Source: Vibrio diazotrophicus (GTDB lineage: Bacteria; Pseudomonadota; Gammaproteobacteria; Enterobacterales; Vibrionaceae). Taken from it: a DNA stretch of 64,000 nucleotides. A program made the position numbers and the translations under genes. Location of the stretch: the NCBI RefSeq assembly GCF_038452265.1, contig NZ_CP151843.1, positions 124,001 to 188,000 on the forward strand, written 5' to 3'. Under the pieces are notes generated by a model, which searched no databases, was not told where the DNA came from, and saw only the letters and a program-made list of their open reading frames with translations. Shown here in pieces: positions 46,279 to 54,981 of the stretch (positions are counted from its first letter, which is position 1; the number at the start of each line of letters is the position of its first letter).

Positions 46279-47310
46279 ATGACAAAATTATTCCCAACAT
46301 CGACGGCAGGCAGCCTGCCGAAACCTATTTGGCTAGCTCAACCAGAAGTACTTTGGTCTCCTTGGAAACTAGAAGGACAAGAGCTGATTGACGGTAAACA
46401 CGATGCACTGCGTGTCGCACTCCAAGAACAATTGCTCGCTGGTACAGACATTGTGAGCGACGGCGAGCAGACTCGTCAGCACTTTGTGACTACCTTTATT
46501 GAACACTTAAATGGCGTTGATTTTGAAAACCGCCAGACAGTGAAAATTCGCGACCGTTATGAAGCTAGCGTACCAAGCGTTGTCGGTCCTGTTTCACGAC
46601 AAAAAGCCGTGTTTGTTGAAGATGCAAAATTCCTGCGTTCACAGACAGACAAGCCAATTAAATGGGCACTTCCAGGGCCTATGACCATGGTTGATACGCT
46701 GTACGATGCGCACTATAAATCCCGTAAAGAGCTAGCGCTTGAGTTCGCCAAAATTCTTAATGAAGAAGCAAAAGAACTTGAAGCGGCAGGTGTGGACATC
46801 ATTCAGTTTGATGAACCTGCGTTCAACGTTTTCTTCGATGAAGTTAATGACTGGGGTATCGAGGCGCTGGAACGCGCAATCGAAGGTCTGAAATGCGAAA
46901 CCGCAGTGCATATTTGTTATGGTTACGGGATCAAAGCCAATACAGATTGGAAAAAGACTCTAGGCAGTGAATGGCGTCAATACGAAGAGGTGTTCCCTAA
47001 ACTGCAGAAATCGAATATCGACATCATCTCTCTAGAGTGCCACAACTCACATGTGCCAATGGAGCTGCTTGAACTGGTGCGCGGTAAAAAAGTGATGGTC
47101 GGTGCTATCGATGTAGCAACCAACAGCATTGAAACACCTGAATCAGTAGCAGCGACAATTCGTGAAGCACTGAAATATGTTGATGCCGATAAGCTTTACC
47201 CATGCACAAACTGCGGTATGGCTCCGCTACCTCGCGAGGTAGCACGTGAAAAACTCAGCGCACTCAGCGCCGGTGCTGAGATTGTGAGAAACGAGCTTTT
47301 AGCCAAATAA
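46279..47310 (+). CDS. mesD: Core-MetE methionine synthase MesD
   Basis: A 343-aa protein matching the C-terminal catalytic half of MetE without its N-terminal folate-binding domain. Zinc and homocysteine-site residues appear as HICYGYG, SLECHNSH and YPCTNCGMAPLPR. It makes methionine from homocysteine using a non-folate methyl donor. Coupled to mesX. The length and the partner rule out an ordinary MetE. Confidence 0.88.
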   Translation: MTKLFPTSTAGSLPKPIWLAQPEVLWSPWKLEGQELIDGKHDALRVALQEQLLAGTDIVSDGEQTRQHFVTTFIEHLNGVDFENRQTVKIRDRYEASVPSVVGPVSRQKAVFVEDAKFLRSQTDKPIKWALPGPMTMVDTLYDAHYKSRKELALEFAKILNEEAKELEAAGVDIIQFDEPAFNVFFDEVNDWGIEALERAIEGLKCETAVHICYGYGIKANTDWKKTLGSEWRQYEEVFPKLQKSNIDIISLECHNSHVPMELLELVRGKKVMVGAIDVATNSIETPESVAATIREALKYVDADKLYPCTNCGMAPLPREVAREKLSALSAGAEIVRNELLAK

Positions 47311-47334
47311 CAACGCTTATTCACATCGAATTAA

Positions 47335-47511
47335 GTCAACTCTAAAGGTTATCGGTTAATCAATCGGTAACCTTTTTTGTTGTATCCAACTCGTTACCTT
47401 TCTTTTTCAATCGCTTTCGAAGATACTCTGGTACAAATTTTTTAGCCGGAAAACCTCATGCCTCAAGCCAGTTCTGTGGTCGTACTCGACTTTGAAACCA
47501 CGGGCCTTTCT
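47335..47511 (+). repeat. Diverged direct repeat, copy A
   Basis: Covers the mesD terminator, the exonuclease promoter region and its first 18 codons. A recognisably similar copy (roughly 70% by eye, few gaps) lies at 57385-57548 in the same orientation. Confidence 0.75.
47344..47378 (+). terminator. Terminator after mesD
   Basis: Stem AAAGGTTATCG / CGGTAACCTTT with one G-U type mismatch, followed by T-rich sequence. A degenerate version survives in the repeat copy at 57393-57427. Confidence 0.85.
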
Positions 47512-48072
47512 CCCAATCTCGGTGACCGCGCCATTGAAATAGGTGCGGTTAAATTAGTGGATGGTGAGATAGTTGATAGTTTTCAGCAACTCATGAACCC
47601 CGGCTTCAGAGTCAGCTCATTTATTGAAAGTTACACTGGTATCACTAACAACATGTTGCGCACAGCTCCAAGCTGCGACGAAGTAATGGCAGCATTTAGT
47701 GAGTTTATTGCTGATGAAAACCTGATAGCGCATAACGCTTCGTTCGATAAACGTTTTCTAGACGCAGAACTTGAGAGAATCAATTGCAGTTATTCAGGAG
47801 AGTTTGCTTGCTCTTTACTGGTGGCAAGACGACTGATTCCAGATGCACCGTCACACAAACTTGGCGAGCTTGTTCGCTATAAAAACATCGAGAACAACGG
47901 CGTTTTTCACCGGGCCTTAGCCGATGCACAAATGACAGCCCACCTCTGGCTTAGAATGGTTGAAGACTTAGAGCGAGCCGGAATCGTAAAGCCAAGCTTT
48001 GAGTTTATGCAAACTGTTAGTAAAACAGCGAAAGGGAAATTGAACCTATTACTTGCTAGAAGCCGTGTTTAA
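47458..48072 (+). CDS. DnaQ-like 3'-5' exonuclease
   Basis: A 204-aa DEDD-family exonuclease: ExoI motif VVVLDFETTGLSP, ExoII LIAHNASFDKRFLDAEL, ExoIII HRALADAQMTAHLW (DEDDh). It is a free-standing proofreading-type nuclease, not the polymerase III epsilon subunit, whose sequence is longer and different. Its 5' end and promoter are repeated in decayed form at 57385-57548. Confidence 0.88.
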   Translation: MPQASSVVVLDFETTGLSPNLGDRAIEIGAVKLVDGEIVDSFQQLMNPGFRVSSFIESYTGITNNMLRTAPSCDEVMAAFSEFIADENLIAHNASFDKRFLDAELERINCSYSGEFACSLLVARRLIPDAPSHKLGELVRYKNIENNGVFHRALADAQMTAHLWLRMVEDLERAGIVKPSFEFMQTVSKTAKGKLNLLLARSRV

Positions 48073-48092
48073 TTAAAACCCGCAGAAAGCAA

Positions 48093-48128
48093 AAAGGCGT
48101 TAGCAAATTCGCATCTGCTAACGCCTTT
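48093..48128. terminator. Bidirectional terminator after the exonuclease gene
   Basis: Perfect 13-bp stem AAAGGCGTTAGCA / TGCTAACGCCTTT (48093-48105, 48116-48128), 10-nt loop, A- and T-rich flanks. Confidence 0.92.
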
Positions 48129-48165
48129 ATTACATCTTTAAGCGTAAAAATCACGCTGACTTTGA

Positions 48166-48534
48166 TTATTCAACGTCGCAATCAGTACAACTTTGTAGTG
48201 CGATTTCGTGTTCAAAGACGACTGTATTTTCTTCCGATAGCTCTGCGATTTCATCCGCTACTTCTTGCTCGTCTTCCTCTTCAACTTGATTCTCCAGCTC
48301 TTCTTCAGAGTAGCCGTAAAAGTTCAGCAATAAGTAATCACGAGCTTCGTCTTTAGTACATGTCACGTTTACAGAGAGGTCTGGTTCAACGTCACCTTGC
48401 TCGATGATTGCAGCCACTTGCGCTAAAACATCTTCTTTCATCGCAGCTGTTAACCAACCAAGATCAGTACTTACTGTGGTTTTTTTACAGTTAAAACAAG
48501 GCAGTTGATGAAAGTAATATTGAAAGTCAGTCAT
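48166..48534 (-). CDS. Small acidic protein with two CxxC motifs
   Basis: A 122-aa protein that I do not recognise. CFNCKK near residue 13 and SCTDC near the C-terminus could together bind one zinc. The centre is very acidic (EEEDEQEVADEIAELSEEN). It starts MTDFQYYFHQLPC. It lies downstream of the MbaA-like gene on the same strand, with a hairpin between them. Confidence 0.6.
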   Translation of the reverse strand: MTDFQYYFHQLPCFNCKKTTVSTDLGWLTAAMKEDVLAQVAAIIEQGDVEPDLSVNVTCTKDEARDYLLLNFYGYSEEELENQVEEEDEQEVADEIAELSEENTVVFEHEIALQSCTDCDVE

Positions 48535-48564
48535 AAGTCATTTCTTCTTTAAGTGTTATGTAGC

Positions 48565-48598
48565 GAGATAGTTTTCCAATCACTGGAAAACTTATCTC
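48565..48598 (-). repeat. Hairpin at the 3' end of the MbaA-like gene
   Basis: GAGATA-GTTTTCCA with TGGAAAAC-TTATCTC: a 14-bp stem with one bulged base and a 5-nt loop, overlapping the MbaA-like stop codon. No T-run follows, so it may stabilise the transcript end rather than terminate it. Confidence 0.55.
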
Positions 48599-50999
48599 AA
48601 GATTCAGTTTTTTGAGGTCCACGGTTTCTTTTCTGGTTATCAAGTAAATTCGTTAACTCCTTCCAGCCTAGGGGTTTCGAAAAGTAGTAGCCCTGTACTT
48701 GATCACACCCTAGTCTTTTTACGTACTGGAACTGCTCTTCAGTCTCTACCCCTTCAGCTACCGTGGTAAGTTGATAGAGTGAGGCCAATTCCAAAATAAT
48801 ATCAACTAATGGACGATGCTTAGTTGTCGATTCCGATAGACGGTAAATAAACGAGCGATCTATTTTCAAGCAATCAACCGGATAGTGTTGGAGCTGAGAA
48901 AAGGCTGTATACCCAGTCCCGAAGTCATCTAATGATAGTGAAATCCCCAGACCTTTTAGTTTTCCAAGTCTGTCTATAGTTTTGTTGTCATCGGCGATTA
49001 AGCACGTTTCGGTAATTTCCAACTCTACTTGCTGTGGAGGGATTTTATGAAAATCCAGTAATTCATCGACTTTTGAAGCAAAGTTGTCATTTTTCAACTG
49101 CCATGAAGAAAAATTGATCGACATTTTGCCACTGTATTGCTGCTTATCGATTAATTCGCGTAAACATTCAAGAGATTTGTTTAAAACCCATTCATCAATA
49201 CAACGAATTAAACCTGTTGACTCAGCTATAGGAATAAATTGGTCTGGCCCGACTTCTTTTAGCAGACTTTCTTTAGCTCTAATAAGCGCTTCTATACCAA
49301 TAACTTCGAGTGTTTGGCTATCGTAGATAGGCATAAAATTTAGATAGAAATTATCATCTCTTAAAGCATTGCGTATGGCTTGTTCAATGCTCGCATGGAA
49401 GTAGATCTCTTCTTCAAGTGATTCAGAATAAAAATGAAAGCCATTTTTGCCACTTCGCTTTATTTGATACATAGCTGTATCTGCATACCTCATAAGTGTA
49501 TCAGCATCTGTAGCATCATTCGGTGAGACCGCTACTCCCACACTCAGATTTACTTCAAGATGTCGCCCATCTACCCATAGTCCGTCTTTACATATATCGA
49601 CAATGCGTTGTGCAACCTTCGAAATGATGTCGATGTTAGGTGGATGAGGTAGGATAACGGCAAATTCATCGCCAGCAATTCTAGCAACGTCGCTATACGT
49701 ATTTGGGCGAACGATTAAGTCCTCCTTTCGGAAGCATTGACTAAGCTGCTGAGAAAACTCGACCAGAAGTCGATCACCCATGTAATGGCCATAAGTGTCA
49801 TTGACTTCTTTAAAGTTATCGAGGTCAATGAAAAATAGTGCACATAATGTTGAATTATTCATCGCATCTTGGATATTACGCACTAATGCCGCACTGAATA
49901 CGCTGCGGTTAGCAAGTCCGGTTAGTGGGTCTCTCTTTGCAAGGTAATTCAGGTCTTCCAACAACTTAATGTAGTTGTTATTCAGTGAGGAGACTTCATC
50001 ATCATGAGGAACTCTCTTTAACGCTTGTTCATCGCCATCAATAGCCTTTTCTACCTGTTGAGTTAGGTGCTCTATTGGCCGAATTATCTGCTTTTGGATT
50101 AAGAGTCTTAACAAGTAAAAGCACACTAACGTAACGTTAATGACTAAACTGAAAATCGCTATTTTGTAAGGATTCAATAGCGTGTCGATATACGTTTCAG
50201 ATACTTTGATTGTGGCTCTGACCAATCCGTTTTCTGCCGATGTAGCCAAGGAATCTGGTTGGGAATACGAAATTGCCTCAAGACGGTTCAGGGTACTAAC
50301 GTTCAATTTGGTATTTAGCTCAAGCTTTGAACGGTCCGTAAAGTTGGCCAGGATATTGGGTAAAAAACGTTCACTTAGATTAAAGTGCAATGACATGACT
50401 GAGGTAAATAGTCGAGAGTCCTTTGAATAACTTGTATCATAAATCGATTTTTCAGGTGAGAAGCTTTTAAACACGTTCAGTTGATAAAGATCTCCCTTTA
50501 TCTTTTCGATACTGTAACTGGTTGTTTCTATTATCGATGAATAATCTGAGCTTAATTGTCTATCAATAAAATTTAGGTGTGCCGCTAATAAACTGCTTTC
50601 ATCAGCTTCAGAAAAAGGGTCTGTGCTATCAAAATAAAACAGCAGTTCTCCCGAACTGTTGGTAATTCTAAGCTGAATCGATTTTCCCGTGCTTTTGTTC
50701 ACACTGCTAATAAATCGAGTGAGGTAGCCTTCTGCAGAGTAGCTTTGGTAACTAGATCGTTCCTGAGTTAAATAGTTTGCGACTTCTACACTGTTTAAAA
50801 ATTGCTTAAGTAAGCTATCTGTCTCAATCAGCTCGGTGTTCAAGTTGTCAATGATTTGCCCTGTTTGGTATTGCAGTTTGTCTTGAAGGGCCTGAATTAC
50901 AATGGATTTTTGTGATAAATAAGCCACGAAACCCGCAATAGTAAAAATCGCAATGAGAACAGGTAGAATGATTAAGTTTATACGTTTTGATAATTTCAC
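48597..50999 (-). CDS. mbaA: GGDEF/EAL membrane protein, MbaA-like
   Basis: An 800-aa c-di-GMP enzyme: transmembrane helix 7-25, periplasmic sensor 26-277, second helix 278-302, HAMP-like linker to 350, GGDEF domain 357-530 with the site reading AGDEF (442-446), EAL domain about 535-790 with intact IEALIRAK at 570. In V. cholerae MbaA receives the polyamine signal from periplasmic NspS, and the nspS-like gene lies nine bases upstream here. Orthology to MbaA is inferred from architecture and this pairing; other PotD-like/GGDEF-EAL pairs exist. Confidence 0.8.
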   Translation of the reverse strand: MKLSKRINLIILPVLIAIFTIAGFVAYLSQKSIVIQALQDKLQYQTGQIIDNLNTELIETDSLLKQFLNSVEVANYLTQERSSYQSYSAEGYLTRFISSVNKSTGKSIQLRITNSSGELLFYFDSTDPFSEADESSLLAAHLNFIDRQLSSDYSSIIETTSYSIEKIKGDLYQLNVFKSFSPEKSIYDTSYSKDSRLFTSVMSLHFNLSERFLPNILANFTDRSKLELNTKLNVSTLNRLEAISYSQPDSLATSAENGLVRATIKVSETYIDTLLNPYKIAIFSLVINVTLVCFYLLRLLIQKQIIRPIEHLTQQVEKAIDGDEQALKRVPHDDEVSSLNNNYIKLLEDLNYLAKRDPLTGLANRSVFSAALVRNIQDAMNNSTLCALFFIDLDNFKEVNDTYGHYMGDRLLVEFSQQLSQCFRKEDLIVRPNTYSDVARIAGDEFAVILPHPPNIDIISKVAQRIVDICKDGLWVDGRHLEVNLSVGVAVSPNDATDADTLMRYADTAMYQIKRSGKNGFHFYSESLEEEIYFHASIEQAIRNALRDDNFYLNFMPIYDSQTLEVIGIEALIRAKESLLKEVGPDQFIPIAESTGLIRCIDEWVLNKSLECLRELIDKQQYSGKMSINFSSWQLKNDNFASKVDELLDFHKIPPQQVELEITETCLIADDNKTIDRLGKLKGLGISLSLDDFGTGYTAFSQLQHYPVDCLKIDRSFIYRLSESTTKHRPLVDIILELASLYQLTTVAEGVETEEQFQYVKRLGCDQVQGYYFSKPLGWKELTNLLDNQKRNRGPQKTES

Positions 51000-51008
51000 T
51001 TACGGTGC

Positions 51009-52040
51009 TCACTGATTTAGAACGCTAATCATACGATTACGTAGTTTCATTCCTTCAACATCTATTTCGCGATACAAGTAACTTCTCTCTAGCACCTCTG
51101 GGTCAGGAAACAACTCCGAGTCAAGCTGGTATTCATCACTGGTTAGTTTTATTGCAGCATCGTTGGAAGTGGCATACCAAACAGACTCAGCATTAATCGC
51201 TGAAATATCGGGGCGATTGATAAAGCTCAAAAACTCAATTGTTGCCTGTTTAATGGGATGTCCTTTCGGGGCGGCAAAGCATTCATGCCAAATCAAAGTG
51301 CCTTCTTTGGGGACCACATAACTCCAATCTTCAACTTGCATTTGTTCATTGATTAAATAGCCTTCACCCGAATAGGCAAGCCCGATGTTGACTTCGGATT
51401 GCTGCTGATGTTCTAGGGTATAGCTGGCGGTGTTACGCATAGCCAGTATATGTGGCTTAACATTTTGTAGCAGATCAAACGCTTCCTTAAGTTGCTGTTG
51501 ATCACTAGTAAAAGGATCATAGTTCAAAGCCAATAACGCCGCAGCTATGGTGTCTATATCATCAAGTGGAATTGTAATTTTGTTTTTATGTTCACTCCGT
51601 GGATTAAACAGTTCGATCCAACTGGTAACTGCACGATCGGTTTGCGAATTACGGTAAACAATACCCATAGAACCCCACATGTAAGGATTGCCACCTTCCC
51701 CACAACTGACCGTTGCTTGGTGGTTTAGGTTTTCGCGATGAGTAATTGTTGGTGATGCTAATGAATGAAATTTTCCAAGCCGATACATCGACTGGAGATT
51801 GATGCTATCAACGATAATCAAATCATAAATATTACCACGCCCAGTGTTGATAACCTCATCTCGAAGTAGTTCGTTTTCAAAAAATACCAGCTCAATACTG
51901 TTGCCAGTTTCCTTCTGATACGCATCAATCAACTCCGGCGATATATACTCTTCCCAAGTGTAAATCTTCACTTCTTCCGCTCTTACCGCAAGGCTCAATA
52001 GTAAGAGCCCCAAAAATTTGGATGAAAATGTCATATTCAT
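51009..52040 (-). CDS. nspS: PotD-like periplasmic polyamine sensor, NspS-like
   Basis: A 343-aa periplasmic binding protein of the spermidine/putrescine (PotD) type: signal peptide to about residue 21, then VKIYTWEEYISPELIDAYQKETG typical of PotD. There are no ABC transporter permease or ATPase genes nearby; instead it is paired with a GGDEF/EAL sensor, as V. cholerae NspS is with MbaA. It probably reports norspermidine or spermidine to that enzyme. AGGA lies eight bases before the ATG. Confidence 0.8.
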   Translation of the reverse strand: MNMTFSSKFLGLLLLSLAVRAEEVKIYTWEEYISPELIDAYQKETGNSIELVFFENELLRDEVINTGRGNIYDLIIVDSINLQSMYRLGKFHSLASPTITHRENLNHQATVSCGEGGNPYMWGSMGIVYRNSQTDRAVTSWIELFNPRSEHKNKITIPLDDIDTIAAALLALNYDPFTSDQQQLKEAFDLLQNVKPHILAMRNTASYTLEHQQQSEVNIGLAYSGEGYLINEQMQVEDWSYVVPKEGTLIWHECFAAPKGHPIKQATIEFLSFINRPDISAINAESVWYATSNDAAIKLTSDEYQLDSELFPDPEVLERSYLYREIDVEGMKLRNRMISVLNQ

Positions 52041-52290
52041 TAAAACCGTCCTAAGGGGGCTAACTATCTACTCCAATTCTAGCAGCATAGCCGTGCTCTA
52101 CAATCTGCAAGTGAATGACTTGTTAAGCACATCATTTTTCTATAAAAAATCAAAGACTCAGACAGCGACTGTGTTCAATTAGACAACAACTCAGTTATCT
52201 GGGGGCATTTTTTATTTCTTAACATGCACATCAACGGGCATTTGAGTGAAAGTTGTTGCCTTGTTTCTTTTATTCTAGAAAACAATACGC

Positions 52291-52410
52291 ATGGAGAAGC
52301 TTTATATCCGCTGGCTCGATAAAGTGGGTCAGTTTGTGATAAAGGAAACCAGTCCTAGAACTCAGGTCTATAACCTTTGGGGAAGTCTATTCGTTTATGC
52401 CTTTGAATAG
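52291..52410 (+). CDS. Possible 39-aa small protein
   Basis: An open frame MEKLYIRWLDKVGQFVIKE... ending VYAFE in the 399-bp gap 52041-52439. Its composition looks protein-like, but there is no Shine-Dalgarno and I recognise no family. It may be a fragment of a lost gene. The rest of the gap is AT-rich with nothing else that I can support. Confidence 0.25.
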   Translation: MEKLYIRWLDKVGQFVIKETSPRTQVYNLWGSLFVYAFE

Positions 52411-52439
52411 GAAGAACACACAAACAGCTCCCGTATATT

Positions 52440-53930
52440 TCACTGTTCAACCTTATGTATGACTGCTCCATAAGGACCAAAGACAGAGGGGTGGCCATCA
52501 TTAATAAAGAACACGTTCGTGCCTGCTTCACCATCTTCCAATAGGAATACAATAATCATGGCACTTGTCGTTCTTTGCTCATAATAACGATAGGTCACAT
52601 TCTTTTTAAAGATCTCATTGTTTTCAACTAAAACACCCCATTGGGTTATTTTTCTTGTTTTGTAATAACCCTCTGGATTGCTCTTGTAAGAGCCAGTACC
52701 GTCTTTGTTAAATATGTAGGTTTGATCGAAACCTGGCGTGTCTTCTTTTGTAAAAACATATTTACCAAAGAACTCTGCGGGAATCGATATGGTTGTTTCT
52801 GCGTAAGCATCTTTGTAATACATTTTTGTTATTCGAAGCGATGAAGGATGGTTACTTGGAGATGCGCTTGTCGCTTTTGCATTTGCACTCATAGCTACCG
52901 ATTCAAGGGTTGGCTTGGGATTGGCTCGAGTCCATTGAGCCATTCTTCTTTCATTTTGTTCTGTTAAACGTTCAAGGGCACTGCTTTTACTGTCATCACA
53001 GCGGTCGCAGGCAGTGCACATATGCTCTCCTGGGCCCAAGTCAGCCTGAAAAAAGTCATTTAACACATCTTGGCAACGTTTGCTCCATTCACGCCTGAGG
53101 CTTTTATATTCGGCGTCCAAGCTTTTTTGCAAACTTGCTCGATCACTTTTCCACTCTACCAACGCCTTTTCGAGGGCTCTTTGTTCAGGCGTTTTAGAGG
53201 CTTCTATCTTCGCCAGTCTTTGGCGTTCTGCCTCTTCTTTTTCCTTTTGCAACTTAGCGGCTTGCTCGGCTTTTATGCGTTTTTCTTGTTCAATTTTTTG
53301 TCGTTCGTGTCTTTGTTCTTCAACCTTCTTCTGGGCCTCCAACTCTTTGAGTTTGGCAAGCCTTTCTGCTTCAATGCGGTTTATTTCATCCTGCTTTTCT
53401 TTTTTGAGTTGCCTTTCCAATACTAATTCATAACTTAGGATTGGTACGAATGCCGTTGCGTTAGGCATGTACACTTCAGTACCAAGAGCGTCGTTTGATA
53501 AACCTGTGACTAATCCACTAGTTCGGCTACCTTTACCATCCGAATAAATACTATATAAGGTGTTTGGCTTTAACACCGCTTTGATATGGCTTACGAATGA
53601 GTTGGTACTCTCACTTGGTTTAATACCTTCTTTAATGGTAATGGATGGCAATGCAAAAGAAATATTGTATTCACCCGGTGTAAGTTCCAATGAACATAAA
53701 CCTGAGCGGAACTCGCACACCATTTCGTCATTGATATAAAAAGCAGATGGCACACCACCATTCACAAAATGCCAGTTTCTGTAAAGAACCAACTTTGCCT
53801 TACCGTTATCAACAATAGCTAAGTCAGACAGACTGAGATTACTACCTGTTGATACGGATGGATTCGTCGCACACCCAATTAAAAGCCCTAGTAATGCAGA
53901 TAAAAGTACAGTTCGCATCGATATTAACAT
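52440..53930 (-). CDS. Large lipoprotein with central coiled coil
   Basis: A 496-aa lipoprotein: signal and lipobox LLGLLIGC (lipidated Cys 20). A beta-rich N-terminal domain (about 35-165; KLVLYRNWHFVNGGVPSAFYIND, LTPGEYNISF) resembles DUF2846-type lipoproteins. Residues about 165-270 are a highly charged coiled coil (Glu/Lys/Arg/Gln), followed by a CTACDRC motif and a C-terminal domain with FNKDGTGSYKSNPEG. ATG 53930 has GGAG six bases upstream; ATG 53942 is too close. Function unknown. The next genes in the block also encode envelope proteins. Confidence 0.65.
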   Translation of the reverse strand: MLISMRTVLLSALLGLLIGCATNPSVSTGSNLSLSDLAIVDNGKAKLVLYRNWHFVNGGVPSAFYINDEMVCEFRSGLCSLELTPGEYNISFALPSITIKEGIKPSESTNSFVSHIKAVLKPNTLYSIYSDGKGSRTSGLVTGLSNDALGTEVYMPNATAFVPILSYELVLERQLKKEKQDEINRIEAERLAKLKELEAQKKVEEQRHERQKIEQEKRIKAEQAAKLQKEKEEAERQRLAKIEASKTPEQRALEKALVEWKSDRASLQKSLDAEYKSLRREWSKRCQDVLNDFFQADLGPGEHMCTACDRCDDSKSSALERLTEQNERRMAQWTRANPKPTLESVAMSANAKATSASPSNHPSSLRITKMYYKDAYAETTISIPAEFFGKYVFTKEDTPGFDQTYIFNKDGTGSYKSNPEGYYKTRKITQWGVLVENNEIFKKNVTYRYYEQRTTSAMIIVFLLEDGEAGTNVFFINDGHPSVFGPYGAVIHKVEQ

Positions 53931-54107
53931 TTTCAACTCCATGAACAGTTATCATGCTGGAATAATTTCTCATCTAGCAATGACGTAGGTGACATTCTGA
54001 AGAAGTATAATATTTATCGATTTAGTGAATATATTTAGGATCAAAGTTACAACAATAAATAGGCAGTGATTATGAAATCTAAGCTATTTATGGTTTTTCA
54101 GTTGTGA

Positions 54108-54710
54108 TTATTGTTTGTCCTGAATGGGCTTTTTTATACCGAGAAGGATTGTGCAATCGGAAACCCCAACTGAGAGAAAACTAGAACACAAAATAGCCTT
54201 CTCGGATAAGTAATGCAGCAATGCGTTATTCGTCGATTCATACTCACCTAAGCCGACATCCCCATGAGCAAGATAAATACCACCAACCACAGCGCCTAAT
54301 TGCTGATATTTCATGAAATCTATTGCTGTCTCTTTGCTATTAAACGCGAAGAGACAGTCTGATGATTGATTCAAACTTCGGATGTCCGCTAAGTCCAGAT
54401 TATTTGGCATTTCTTTCGATGCCAATTTATTAGTTAAATTAATAACAACGTCTCTAATGACTGTTGAATCCTTTTTAGGATTATCGAACACAACAAGTTC
54501 AACATGATGCAACAGACAAATTTTTGATAATTCAGAATGTTGTTTAAGAGAAAGACCAGATACAAATAGGGCGTCAAGCCGGATGTGAGATAAAGTCGAC
54601 TCTGTAAGTTCATTTGTTGCAATAGAATACCCATTTTCTAGGGAAGCTAATTTAGGTATACAGATAGCTATTTGTAACTCATCAGCGACAGATTCGACGG
54701 GTTCAAACAT
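54108..54710 (-). CDS. Short FtsZ-like protein lacking the GTPase signature
   Basis: A 200-aa protein that aligns by eye with FtsZ along its length but is about half as long. It begins MFEPVESVADELQIAICI (FtsZ: MFEPMELTNDAVIKVIGV). LDALFVSGLS and VELVVFDNPKK match the strands flanking the tubulin loop, but GGGTGTG is gone. NNLDLADIRSLN (104-115) matches NVDFADVRTVM, and LGAVVGGIYLAHGDVGLGEYES (137-158) matches the C-terminal domain's GARGVLVNITAGFDLRLDEFE. AGGAG precedes the ATG. A GTP-blind FtsZ paralogue is inferred; database confirmation is absent. Confidence 0.55.
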   Translation of the reverse strand: MFEPVESVADELQIAICIPKLASLENGYSIATNELTESTLSHIRLDALFVSGLSLKQHSELSKICLLHHVELVVFDNPKKDSTVIRDVVINLTNKLASKEMPNNLDLADIRSLNQSSDCLFAFNSKETAIDFMKYQQLGAVVGGIYLAHGDVGLGEYESTNNALLHYLSEKAILCSSFLSVGVSDCTILLGIKKPIQDKQ

Positions 54711-54981
54711 TGTGATCTCCTGCTTGAATGAAGATGATAGCGGCCAGCTTTTGCAGCGTTATTTAGATAGTGGCTATACTACTCTGTCAAAGAGAAGAGA
54801 CAAGCGTACTTTCGCTCGTAACTTGATCAAGCTAAAAGTATCAGTTAATCAAATGGTTAAATGAGTCAAAAGTCTTTTTTACGTAATGTAAATATGTTAA
54901 ATGTGTCTTCATGTGGTTCGCTAAGTCATTGAAAAAGGAGCAAGCTTAGCGAAATTTAAGTGACGGACATAGGATTGTTGC

